A stretch of 24,334 nt of DNA from JALYXS01 sp051003795 (GTDB lineage Bacteria > Acidobacteriota > Terriglobia > Bryobacterales > Bryobacteraceae), in contig JBPCKZ010000029.1 of assembly GCA_051003795.1 (NCBI GenBank), positions 1 through 24,334 on the forward strand, read 5' to 3'. Position 1 is the first letter of the stretch; each line of letters starts with the position of its first letter. Position numbers and translations under genes: made by a program. The notes below the pieces were generated by a model. That model was not told where the DNA came from. It did not search any database and worked only from the letters and a program-made list of their open reading frames with translations. Below, one piece after another: positions 13,607 to 22,051 of this stretch.

Positions 13607-15622
13607 ATGTCTCGCCTCTACCCGCTCGCCGTGCTGTTTTGTTGCGCGCTCGGCGCGCAAGATCTAAAGACCACGCCCAGCTTCGATCTTTCCGCGCTCG
13701 ATCCGGCGGTGAAGCCCTGCGATAACTTCTACAAGTATTCCTGCGGCACGTGGCTGAAGAATAACCCCATTCCGCCGGACCAATCCTCCTGGGGCCGCTT
13801 CAGCGAGCTACAGGAACGCAACCGGGCGATCCTGCGCGATATTCTTGAAAAGGCCGCCGTCGAGAATCCGAACCGCACTGCCGTCGAGCAAAAGATCGGC
13901 GACCATTACGCTTCGTGCATGGACGAGGCCGCGATTAATCGCAAGGGCACGGAGCCGCTGAAGCCGGAGCTCGACCGCATCGCGGGTTTATCGAACGAAG
14001 CGTCGATAGCGGAGGAAATAGCGCGCCTGCACGCGCTCGGCGTCAACGCGCTGTTCAGTTTCGGCTCGGGCCAGGATTTCAAGAACTCGAACGAGGTAAT
14101 CGCGCAGGCGGATCAGGGCGGAATGGGACTGCCGGACCGCGACTACTACCTTAAGGCAGATCCAAAGTCGGTCGAAACACGGCGGAAGTACGTGGAACAC
14201 GTCCAGAAGATCTTCGAACTGCTGGGGAACAAATCGGAAGCGGCCGCGGCGAAATCGAAAGCGGTCATGTCGATCGAGACGGCGCTGGCGAAGGGAGCGC
14301 TCGACCTGGTGTCCCGCCGGGACCCGGTGAAGGTCTATCACCGGATCGACCGGGCGGAACTGGTATCGCTCGATCCCGCGTTCGGCTGGCCGCGGTATCT
14401 GGAAGGAACTCATACGCCCCCGATCCAGAGCCTGAATGTGACGGAACCGGAGTTCTTCAAATCGCTGAACTCGATTCTGAAAGACACCAAGCTCGACGAC
14501 TTAAAAACCTACTTGACGTGGCAGCTCGTGAGTTCGCAAGCGCCGCTGTTGCCAACGGCATTTGTCGACGCGAACTTCGAGTTCTTCCGCAAAACATTGA
14601 CGGGCGCGAAAGAGCTGCAACCGCGCTGGAAACGCTGCGTGGCGCTTACCGATAACGAACTGGGCGAAGCGCTAGGGCAGGAATATGTAGCCAGAACGTT
14701 CGGCGCAGAGGGCAAGGAGCGCACGCTGAAGATGGTCAAGGCGCTCGAACAGGCTCTCGGCGAGGATATTCAGAAGCTCGACTGGATGACGCCCGAAACC
14801 AAAGTGAAGGCGATGGAAAAGCTGCACGCCATCACGAACAAAATCGGCTATCCGGATAAGTGGCGCGACTATTCGGCGGTAAAGATCGTGCGCGGCGAGG
14901 CGCTGGGCAATTCGGAGCGGGCCAGCGCGTTTGAGTTTCACCGGCAGTTGGCCAAGATCGGGCAGCCCGTCGATCGGTTGGAGTGGGGCATGACACCGCC
15001 GACCGTTAATGCGTACTACGATCCGCAAATGAACAACATCAACTTCCCGGCGGGTATTTTGCAGCCGCCCTTTTACAACCTGAAGGCCGACGACGCCGTG
15101 AATTTCGGGGCGATCGGCGCGGTGATCGGGCACGAGTTGACGCACGGCTTCGACGATCAGGGGCGCCAGTTCGATCCCAAAGGCAACCTGAACGACTGGT
15201 GGACGCCAAAGGACGCCGACGCATTTGAGAGCCGCGCCGACTGCCTGGTGAAGGAGTACTCGAGCTTCACCGCCGTGGACGACGTGAAGCTGAACGGGAA
15301 GCTGACACTGGGCGAGAACACCGCCGACAACGGCGGCCTAAGGATCGCCTACATGGCGCTGATGAGCCGTCTGGCGGAGGGGCAGGAGCCGGGCAAGATC
15401 GACGGCTTCACGCCGGGGCAGCGCTTTTTCCTGGGATGGGGCCAGATCTGGTGCGATAACTATACCCCCGAGATCATGCGGCTGCAGGCGCAGACGAACC
15501 CGCACTCGCTTGCCGAGTACCGGGTGAACGGCGTCGTGTCGAATATGCCCGAGTTCCAGAAAGCGTTCGGATGCAAGGCGGGCCAGCCGATGGTGCGCGA
15601 TAACGCCTGCCGGGTCTGGTAA
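13607..15622 (+). CDS. pepO: Secreted M13-family zinc metallopeptidase (neprilysin/PepO-like)
   Basis: The 671-residue protein has a signal peptide (residues 1-17, ending near A-L-G-A-Q), an M13 N-terminal domain opening with DPAVKPCDNFYKYSCGTW (about 32-49), and the catalytic domain. The zinc site is H-E-L-T-H (509-513) with the third ligand Glu570 and Asp574 in ENTADN; NAYY near 465 is the conserved substrate-binding strand. The C-terminus CRVW is typical of M13. These enzymes cut small peptides, here outside the cytoplasm. Length is normal for bacterial members. The gene appears to have its own promoter and stands alone, convergent with the signalling gene at 15638. Confidence 0.95.
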   Translation: MSRLYPLAVLFCCALGAQDLKTTPSFDLSALDPAVKPCDNFYKYSCGTWLKNNPIPPDQSSWGRFSELQERNRAILRDILEKAAVENPNRTAVEQKIGDHYASCMDEAAINRKGTEPLKPELDRIAGLSNEASIAEEIARLHALGVNALFSFGSGQDFKNSNEVIAQADQGGMGLPDRDYYLKADPKSVETRRKYVEHVQKIFELLGNKSEAAAAKSKAVMSIETALAKGALDLVSRRDPVKVYHRIDRAELVSLDPAFGWPRYLEGTHTPPIQSLNVTEPEFFKSLNSILKDTKLDDLKTYLTWQLVSSQAPLLPTAFVDANFEFFRKTLTGAKELQPRWKRCVALTDNELGEALGQEYVARTFGAEGKERTLKMVKALEQALGEDIQKLDWMTPETKVKAMEKLHAITNKIGYPDKWRDYSAVKIVRGEALGNSERASAFEFHRQLAKIGQPVDRLEWGMTPPTVNAYYDPQMNNINFPAGILQPPFYNLKADDAVNFGAIGAVIGHELTHGFDDQGRQFDPKGNLNDWWTPKDADAFESRADCLVKEYSSFTAVDDVKLNGKLTLGENTADNGGLRIAYMALMSRLAEGQEPGKIDGFTPGQRFFLGWGQIWCDNYTPEIMRLQAQTNPHSLAEYRVNGVVSNMPEFQKAFGCKAGQPMVRDNACRVW

Positions 15623-15627
15623 GCGGC

Positions 15628-15642
15628 CTTAGCCTAGCTAAG
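15628..15642. terminator. Short hairpin between convergent genes
   Basis: CTTAGC (15628-15633) and GCTAAG (15637-15642) pair around a 3-nt loop in the 15-bp space after the peptidase gene, overlapping the TAG stop of the opposite gene. The AT-containing stem is weak, and no clear U-run follows. Confidence 0.3.
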
Positions 15643-16450
15643 CTATGCCTATGGCCAGAGGGAACGTTTTGAGAACATCTCCTTCAGCATTCAACATGCA
15701 CGAACGTTTCACCACTAGAACGGTCATGTCGTCGTGCTGCGATGCACCTCCGGCAAAAATATTGGCTCCGGCGAAGATCGCCTTGACAATCTCTTCAGCG
15801 GTTCCCTCTAAAGCTTGTTGGGCGGCCAAAATCATAGATTCTTCGCCCCATTCTTCATCAGCGGAGTTCATAGCTTCACTGATACCGTCCGTGTAAGCAA
15901 GCAACAGATCACCGGGATGAACCAGGAGAGAGCCTTGCTCATGGGATGCTTCCGAAAAGAGCCCGATCACCGGTCCGCCGCAATCGAGGCGAAGCGATTC
16001 GTAGCTGCCGGTTCCCGATTTACGGAGCAGCACGGGTGGATTGTGGCCGGCATTGACGTAACGGAATCTGCTCGCTGCCGGATCGAAAATCCCGAAGAAA
16101 AAGGTGGCATAACGATTGATGGCCGAGGCTTCATAAATCAGGCGGTTCAGGTTCGACATCAGAGAGGGGAGTTCGCCCGAAGTCGTGCGAGTCAGGGTGC
16201 GAAGGCAAGCGCGTAAACTTGCCATCAGGAGCGCAGCCGAGATGCCTTTGCCCGAAACATCGCCGATCGCCAGCCCGAGACAGCCCCCGTCGATTTCGAA
16301 TGCGTCATAGTAATCGCCGCCAACGCCAAACACAGTGCGGCAAGATCCGGCAATATCGACGCCTTTGATCGCCGGTAGGCGCTGGGGAAACAGTCGCTCC
16401 TGAACTTCGCGTGCGACATCCATTTCACGTGCGACGAGTGCGCGTTCCAC
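15638..16450 (-). CDS. PP2C/SpoIIE-type phosphatase domain, C-terminal part of an amber-split protein
   Basis: This 270-residue stretch is a SpoIIE-like PP2C phosphatase domain: AREVQERLFPQ linker (13-23), VGGDYYD (43-49, metal-binding Asp), IGDVSGKG (62-69), NAGHNPPVL, and AYTDGISEAMN. Such domains dephosphorylate serine on anti-anti-sigma factors or other signalling partners. It can be read from GTG 16450, but no Shine-Dalgarno sequence precedes it. The same frame continues upstream to a TAG at 16507-16505 and then into the PDZ-membrane-GAF gene, with the linker 'TGLGLELSEAAASLATAAVE' in between. I read it as the C-terminal part of one 876-residue protein rather than an independent gene; free-standing expression is possible. 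Confidence 0.75.
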   Translation of the reverse strand: MERALVAREMDVAREVQERLFPQRLPAIKGVDIAGSCRTVFGVGGDYYDAFEIDGGCLGLAIGDVSGKGISAALLMASLRACLRTLTRTTSGELPSLMSNLNRLIYEASAINRYATFFFGIFDPAASRFRYVNAGHNPPVLLRKSGTGSYESLRLDCGGPVIGLFSEASHEQGSLLVHPGDLLLAYTDGISEAMNSADEEWGEESMILAAQQALEGTAEEIVKAIFAGANIFAGGASQHDDMTVLVVKRSCMLNAEGDVLKTFPLAIGIA

Positions 16451-16504
16451 CGCCGCAGTCGCCAGCGACGCAGCTGCTTCGCTGAGTTCTAGTCCGAGGC
16501 CGGT

Positions 16505-16507
16505 CTA
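16505..16507 (-). other. In-frame amber codon splitting a signalling protein
   Basis: TAG at 16507-16505 lies between LLESVSV and TGLGLEL. In GAF-to-PP2C linkers of this type the position usually reads SVQTGLALE, so CAG (Gln) to TAG, a single C-to-T change, explains it. Both sides are in the same frame with no lost length. Confidence 0.7.
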
Positions 16508-18268
16508 TACGCTGACCGATTCGAGCAGACGTAGATCGGAGGGCGTGTACGGCTCTTCCGAGCGCTTTGGACCGAGCGCCATCACACCCAACATCTGCGT
16601 GCGTCCGGGCATCGGAAGCAATAATTCCGGCGATTGCGGGTCGGGGGCGAGGCCGTCATTCGCGCTATTGAAGATCGGCGTCGATGAGCGTACCTGATCG
16701 AGCGTCGGCAACGGCGTAGCAAATGCCGGTCCGATCCCGTACGCAGGCTCGAAATTGCCGTTGCGACGCAGGAGCACCGCCAATTGTTCGATATGCAGGA
16801 CATCCGAGATCCGGCGCGAAACCGTCTGGATCAGGGCTGTGGGATCCGAAATCGTTTGCGCGGTTTTTGCAAGCTGGCTCAACATGACTTCAGCGTCGTA
16901 CGCTTCCCGGAAGAACTTGCGGTCGATCCACTGTTGCAGAAGGTCGGTAGGCGACCTCTTCTTGAGGAACAAAAAGCCGAAAAGCAGGAGCACCGCGCCC
17001 CAGAAGACGGTGTTCAGGGGATCGTGGTGACGAGTGAAAAAAGGAATCGCGATGAACCAGATAAGAGCGGCGATCCCGGCAAACCGGAAGACCTTCACTG
17101 TAGTACTCGCAAGCAAGTACTTGCTGCCTATGCGCAACAGAATGCGGACATCCATGGCGCGCTGGACGATCACGACATAGGCGAGCGTTAGCGGAAAGAA
17201 GAGCATTAGTACGATCACCAAGAACAGGAGCCATCGATTGTCATTGGGATCCGCGATTGCTAAGTAAGGCAATAATCCGAAAACGACAAGAATGTTGCCA
17301 AGGCCCACAATGGACCCTGCAAGCAACACTTGAAGGCGGCGCCGTGCGTCCGGCGAGGTGGTAGCTCGTAGCTGATCGAACAACAAGATCCAATACAGGC
17401 CAACGTAGAGGATGGTGGACCATATAAAAACCGGGTTCACGAATCGATCGATGGTATCGACTCGCGGAAGCAGAGAAAGGTTGTACCAAACGTTGTATTC
17501 CGAAACAAAGCCCGCAGCCACGATTACGCCTGTCAATGCGATAACAAGCCACTTCAGCCAGGGAAGTCCTTTATCGAAACGCGATCGTTCCGGAAAGAGC
17601 AAACCGAGAAGAAACAAAGCGACCGGGACTATGAAGTAAAGGAAAAGGTGCCAGAACAACCGAAGCGGCAACCAGGCCGGAATCCACCAGCGAAATGCCC
17701 CGGGATTAAACGCTTGCGGAAAGGAGAGAAGAATCAGGATGAACCAGGCATTGGGATCGAAGGGTCGGGCAAATGCGACCCAAACGCCCAGCGCCAGACA
17801 GAAAAGCGGAATTACGAGGATCACCAGCAGGGCAAAAATCGCTTCCGGCGCCGTGGTCGGGACCATCGGATCCTCCACTGACCAGCCTTTTGGATATCCC
17901 TCGAGAGGAATTGTTGCAGTCAGCGTGGTCCCGTTCTGTTTTCGGACCCGAAGCGTAATTGTGTCGCCTGGTCGAGCGTACCAGCGAATGCGCTGCCAGA
18001 GGGATTGGCCGGTAAAGGGTAACTGATTAATAGCAAGCACGGTGTCGCCCTTTGCAATACCGGCATGACCGGCGGCGGTTTCCGCGCTTTCAATTAGGTT
18101 TCCATAGAGTTGAAAAGGCGCTTGTACTTGGTCGCGGAGATTGAAATTGCCAATGATCGTCGAGAACGAATTTGCGACTTCGTACGTGCCCGCGATGCCC
18201 GCGTATATAAACAGCACCGCGTAGAGGGCACGGGGGATGGCAGCTCTGGTGATCGGAAGATTAGGCAC
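16505..18268 (-). CDS. PDZ, multi-pass membrane and GAF sensor protein, N-terminal part of an amber-split protein
   Basis: The 587-residue product starts at GTG 18268 (an in-frame TAA lies shortly upstream). It has a first membrane segment (about 13-30), a PDZ-like domain (about 48-124, with GIAKGDTVLAINQLPFTG) outside the cytoplasm, then about seven further hydrophobic segments (145-425). A cytoplasmic GAF-like region follows (about 450-587; IQTVSRRISDVLHIEQLAVLL) and breaks off at LRLLESVSV. The intact form would join the SpoIIE phosphatase at 15638-16450, making a membrane sensor controlling a PP2C output. The premature TAG removes the output domain. It could be a pseudogene, a sequencing error, or a read-through case. 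Confidence 0.78.
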   Translation of the reverse strand: MPNLPITRAAIPRALYAVLFIYAGIAGTYEVANSFSTIIGNFNLRDQVQAPFQLYGNLIESAETAAGHAGIAKGDTVLAINQLPFTGQSLWQRIRWYARPGDTITLRVRKQNGTTLTATIPLEGYPKGWSVEDPMVPTTAPEAIFALLVILVIPLFCLALGVWVAFARPFDPNAWFILILLSFPQAFNPGAFRWWIPAWLPLRLFWHLFLYFIVPVALFLLGLLFPERSRFDKGLPWLKWLVIALTGVIVAAGFVSEYNVWYNLSLLPRVDTIDRFVNPVFIWSTILYVGLYWILLFDQLRATTSPDARRRLQVLLAGSIVGLGNILVVFGLLPYLAIADPNDNRWLLFLVIVLMLFFPLTLAYVVIVQRAMDVRILLRIGSKYLLASTTVKVFRFAGIAALIWFIAIPFFTRHHDPLNTVFWGAVLLLFGFLFLKKRSPTDLLQQWIDRKFFREAYDAEVMLSQLAKTAQTISDPTALIQTVSRRISDVLHIEQLAVLLRRNGNFEPAYGIGPAFATPLPTLDQVRSSTPIFNSANDGLAPDPQSPELLLPMPGRTQMLGVMALGPKRSEEPYTPSDLRLLESVSV

Positions 18269-18436
18269 TGGTGGACCAGCTTAACGAACAATATCGACAT
18301 TAGATCACATAGCCATGGCTTGTCCAAACCAGGTTTGCGATCCATCATCAAAACCGCGGCACCTTGATGACATTTTGCCAGTTTCTGCACGGCGGAAACA
18401 ACACTCTAAGCAACTCAGATCGCGGGTTGTCGGCTG

Positions 18437-19825
18437 TTAGCCCCAGAGTTCGTTGATCGGGCCATACAGGTCCTGCTCGGAGTTCGGAACGTAGTAGAAC
18501 CCGCGGTTGAGCGGGTCGTCTTTGCGAACCGTCGTCCAATTGATGCCCATCGCCGAGTAAATCGTGGCCTCGATGTCCTCGGGATTGATATCCCGGGCCC
18601 GAGACCACCCCGGATCGACCGTGGCGGAGCCGGTTGCGTCCGTAGACCCGATCGCACGACCGCCTTTCACGCCGGCACCGGCAAACATCGCGAACTGCTG
18701 GAGATAATGGTCGCGACCACCGGCGGGCGAGAGCGGTCCTACCGTTCTTCCGAACTCTCCCACCATCACGATCATCGTGTGGTTTAACTGGCCGTTTGCC
18801 TGAAGGTCGGTCAGTAGGGCCGAAAGGCCGTCGTCGAGAAGCTTGCCCATCAGAGGCAACTGCTTCGGATCGTATATGTTGCTATGCATGTCCCAGCCGC
18901 CCTGCGTGATCTGAATGAAGCGCGTTCCTTCATTGGCCTCGAGTACTTGTTTCGCCACCAGGCAAGCGTTTCCGAAGCCGGTGCTGCCGTAACGCATGCT
19001 GTCCGCCGTCGAGTATTGGAAAGACTTGTTCACCACCGGGTTGTACATCAGGTCCTTGGCGGCGGCGTAAAGATGATCGTAGTCTTCGAGCGGCTTGCCG
19101 AGCGGCGAATTCACGCGCAGGGAATCGTCCAGATGATGCAGGACGCTCCACCGGTCTTCAAGCCGCGCCTGACCGTCGGGGTTTGTCGTGTTCCGGATGC
19201 CGCTAGGCGCGGGGTTCACGCGAAACGGCGCATAGTCGGAGGAAAAATAGCCCGGCCCAGCCCCATTGCTCGAATTCAGCGCGAGAAACGTCGGAAATAC
19301 TTGGCCCGCGGTCCGCTCCGGATCCTTTTCGATCGCGACGACGCTGCCGATATTGGGCGAAATATTGCCCAAGACTGCCGCGGGATTGCGCCCGATCTGG
19401 GTCCAGGTTTGCGCCAATGAATGAACCAGGGCATGCGAGCGCATCGATCTCACAATCGCGATATGCGGCAACTGCTGGCCAAGTTTGGGCAGCAATCCCG
19501 TTGGCCAAAGAAGTCCGTTTATCGTCGTTGGGTTGAAGGTAGTAGGCGTAACCCCATTGATCATTTTGAGATCGAAGGTGTCCGTGTGGCTGGGCGCGCC
19601 GGCGAGAAGGATGAAAATGACGTTGCGAGCCTTATTCTGCGTCACCACGGAAGAACTTTGGGCGATCTCCGCCGCGGGCGCGCGCGAAACCAGATAGGAG
19701 CCGGTAATTCCGGCGCCTACGATCTCGAAGAAGCGCCGGCGGGAGAGATGCGGCCGCTCAAAGAAAAGCTGACTCGGAGGCGGGTACTTGGCGACGATCT
19801 GGTTGAATTTTTCTTGTCCGTCCAT
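18437..19825 (-). CDS. DUF1501 protein with Tat leader
   Basis: The 462-residue protein carries a twin-arginine motif S-R-R-R-F-F (residues 28-33) and a hydrophobic stretch IVGAGITGSYLV, so it is probably exported folded. The body is DUF1501, a sulfatase/alkaline-phosphatase-like family abundant in planctomycetes and acidobacteria: ARNVIFILLAGAPSHTDTFD, RSMRSHALVHS, and near the C-terminus VGEFGRTVGPL with GGRDHY. Function is unknown. AAAGGGAG (19839-19832) sits 6 nt before ATG 19825 and overlaps the TAA of the upstream gene, so it is translationally coupled to the DUF1549/DUF1553 gene. The 168 bp after it, up to the gene starting at 18268, hold no gene I can support. Confidence 0.9.
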   Translation of the reverse strand: MDGQEKFNQIVAKYPPPSQLFFERPHLSRRRFFEIVGAGITGSYLVSRAPAAEIAQSSSVVTQNKARNVIFILLAGAPSHTDTFDLKMINGVTPTTFNPTTINGLLWPTGLLPKLGQQLPHIAIVRSMRSHALVHSLAQTWTQIGRNPAAVLGNISPNIGSVVAIEKDPERTAGQVFPTFLALNSSNGAGPGYFSSDYAPFRVNPAPSGIRNTTNPDGQARLEDRWSVLHHLDDSLRVNSPLGKPLEDYDHLYAAAKDLMYNPVVNKSFQYSTADSMRYGSTGFGNACLVAKQVLEANEGTRFIQITQGGWDMHSNIYDPKQLPLMGKLLDDGLSALLTDLQANGQLNHTMIVMVGEFGRTVGPLSPAGGRDHYLQQFAMFAGAGVKGGRAIGSTDATGSATVDPGWSRARDINPEDIEATIYSAMGINWTTVRKDDPLNRGFYYVPNSEQDLYGPINELWG

Positions 19826-19837
19826 GTGCGGCTCCCT

Positions 19838-21835
19838 TTAGTAGTTGAAGACGAAATCGACCTTGTTGAAGAGGCTCCAGAGGAGATCTTCGGCGCTGCC
19901 GGTGCGGCTCCCGGCCGCTAATTTCGCAAGCGCCGTGGTCTTCTCATCGGCCGACGGCGGACGGGAAAGCACGGTGAGAAACAGCGTGTTCACCAACTGA
20001 TCGTCGGGCAGCTTCAGATTGGTCGCGAGAAGCCCATTCGCGACCGTCGCGCCGGTCGCGTGGATGCGGTTCTCGACAAACGGGTCGTTCATCAAGTTGA
20101 GGGCTTGGAGAATGGCGCCGTCCTGCCTACGAACGTCGTCGTCGCGATTGCCCCGGAAGAAAGCATCGAGGAAATTGCTGACCGCTCCGCCGTCCGGCAT
20201 CCCGATTACGTCGGGAGCCTGCATCGCGAAGGAGATCTTGCCAAATCCGGGCGAGGTCACTCCATAATTCGTCGAATCGTTCGTGAAGCCCGGTACCGTG
20301 TAGGAGGGCATCAAGCCGGTCGCCTGCACCACCGCGTCGTGAACTTCTTCAGCCCAAAGGCGGCGGACAAACTTGCGGGCGAAAAACTTTTCGTATTGCG
20401 TACTCCACTCGCCGTTGTAGCGCGCCGAGAGTTGATAAGTCTCCGAATTGGTAATCTGGCGCATCAGGGCCTTCAGGTCGTAACCGCTGTCGATAAATTG
20501 AATTGCAAGGGCATTCAAGAGCTTCGGATTCGACGGCTGCAAAGTCCAGGGATCGGCTGGAGGATTGTCGGGATCGAGCCGTGCCAAGTCGAACTGATTG
20601 GGCGGATCGACAATCCCCTTGCCGAAAAACTGAGCCCACATATAGTTGACGGTCGCGCGCGCGAACTGGAGGTCGCTGGTAACGAATCGCGCCAGCGCCA
20701 CGCGGTAATCTTCACCCTTGGCGGGCGCCGCGCCGGTCATGAAGTATACCGGCGCAACCACCTTCTCCGTCCCGAGCGGCTGCCGCGACGGACGGTTGCC
20801 GGTAGTCGTATTCAGGGCGTAGTCGGATTTGAATGTAGTCCCATCCAAACCCCAGTAGTAATACTTATTCAGCGCAGTGGGATTCGACGGGTCCGTGATC
20901 GTAGTTCGCTTCACGTACGTTCGCGACATGAACGAAGCAAACTGCCAAGCTCGATAACGGGTAGTATTCTTACCCCAGAGGCTCAAAGTATCGAGATGTC
21001 CCCGCCCGTTATGGCACAGAACGCAGTTCATGTGGGTGATGCCCAGAAACGTCTCAGCGACATCCGCCGCCTGTTGATCGAAAATATCCTGTTGCGGACC
21101 TCCGGTAACGTAGCCGCCGATAAGCCAACCGGCGTTGCCCTGGTTCTGGTCGAAATTGTTATCGCCCTGAGCCGCAATCAGCTCGGTGGTCATCTTGTTG
21201 TAAGGCTTATTCGCGGCGAGCGAATCGTGGATCCATTTATAAAAGGCGTTCCGGCCTTCGCTTCGGCGCACCAGCTGAAGGTTTTGCGCGTTGTTCTTAT
21301 AGAGGTCGCCGAAATACATGGTCCATTTATCCACCCACTCCGGTTTGGCGAGTAGCTCATCGATCAGTTTGGCGCGCTTGCCGGCGGATGAATCGGAGAC
21401 GAACGAGAGGACACGATCCGGCGTGGGAATGCGTCCGGTCAAATCGAGCGTCGCCCGGCGAATGAATTCGTAATCGGTTGTCTTGTCGGCAGGCTGAACA
21501 TTGTTGGCCTGCATGTCCGCGTAAATGTACGAATCGATCGAGCCTAGCTGGTGTGTTTGCTGAAAGCTGCGGGTGCGGCTGCCGCCCGGAGCGGGGATGG
21601 AAGCGGAAACCTGCTGGGTAAGATTAGAAAGCGTGGCATCGGTGGAAGCCAACGCCGCCTTCACGAACTGTTCGCGATTGCCGCCGAAAAATGCGCATTC
21701 GGGATGCTCAACCGTGAACTGCTGTGTGTCCCGGATGGAGCGCGGACTCAACTGCTGCCCTCGCACGGCGAAATACCCGGACGGGATCAGGATTATGCCT
21801 ACCGCCAGCATGGCGCTGGGATACATTCTATTCAT
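19838..21835 (-). CDS. DUF1549/DUF1553 protein with CxxCH motif
   Basis: The 665-residue protein has an N-terminal signal sequence (residues 1-27), a DUF1549 domain (about 105-290; FIRRATLDLTGRIPTPDRVLSF, then a CVLCH motif at 271-275) and a DUF1553 domain (about 385-650; ARATVNYMWAQFFGKGIVDP, then FFARKFVRRLWAEEVHDAV). CxxCH is the covalent heme c attachment signature and recurs in this family, but heme binding is not established. These proteins are nearly always paired with DUF1501 proteins, as here; biochemical role unknown. AAAGGTGA (21849-21842) stands about 6 nt before the ATG, a strong Shine-Dalgarno sequence. Confidence 0.9.
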   Translation of the reverse strand: MNRMYPSAMLAVGIILIPSGYFAVRGQQLSPRSIRDTQQFTVEHPECAFFGGNREQFVKAALASTDATLSNLTQQVSASIPAPGGSRTRSFQQTHQLGSIDSYIYADMQANNVQPADKTTDYEFIRRATLDLTGRIPTPDRVLSFVSDSSAGKRAKLIDELLAKPEWVDKWTMYFGDLYKNNAQNLQLVRRSEGRNAFYKWIHDSLAANKPYNKMTTELIAAQGDNNFDQNQGNAGWLIGGYVTGGPQQDIFDQQAADVAETFLGITHMNCVLCHNGRGHLDTLSLWGKNTTRYRAWQFASFMSRTYVKRTTITDPSNPTALNKYYYWGLDGTTFKSDYALNTTTGNRPSRQPLGTEKVVAPVYFMTGAAPAKGEDYRVALARFVTSDLQFARATVNYMWAQFFGKGIVDPPNQFDLARLDPDNPPADPWTLQPSNPKLLNALAIQFIDSGYDLKALMRQITNSETYQLSARYNGEWSTQYEKFFARKFVRRLWAEEVHDAVVQATGLMPSYTVPGFTNDSTNYGVTSPGFGKISFAMQAPDVIGMPDGGAVSNFLDAFFRGNRDDDVRRQDGAILQALNLMNDPFVENRIHATGATVANGLLATNLKLPDDQLVNTLFLTVLSRPPSADEKTTALAKLAAGSRTGSAEDLLWSLFNKVDFVFNY

Positions 21836-21841
21836 TCCGAT

Positions 21842-21849
21842 TCACCTTT
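21842..21849 (-). promoter_or_regulatory. Strong Shine-Dalgarno site for the DUF1549 gene
   Basis: AAAGGTGA on the minus strand, about 6 nt before the ATG at 21835, fixes the start. The 216-bp gap 21836-22051 between divergent genes holds this site and the -10 at 22038, with no gene. Confidence 0.6.
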
Positions 21850-22037
21850 CAACAAAACCAAACACCCGGCCAAGCATGGAGTTGCTACTCCGTGGCAGCT
21901 AATCCACAGCTAATCCATGTTCGGCGGAATTCTAGAACAACTTTAATCCAGTATCTCATCCGGCATCCGGGTTTGGCAGTGTAGGACGGACGCGTTTACG
22001 CCGATCCACATGACAGAAGATAGGATAGAACACACGG

Positions 22038-22043
22038 TAGAAT
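22038..22043 (+). promoter_or_regulatory. Candidate -10 (TAGAAT) of the TIGR03437 gene
   Basis: TAGAAT ends 8 nt before ATG 22052. This places the transcription start at or next to the codon and argues against the in-frame ATG at 22010, which lies upstream of the promoter. No good -35 is visible. Confidence 0.45.
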
Positions 22044-22051
22044 TTGACGCC

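Noticed and set aside
20060..21355. 431-codon frame on the plus strand
   Set aside because: Antisense to the DUF1549/DUF1553 gene, which has a strong Shine-Dalgarno site, signal sequence and family motifs.
22010..22051. Earlier ATG for the TIGR03437 protein
   Set aside because: It would place charged residues before the signal peptide and lies upstream of the likely -10 element.
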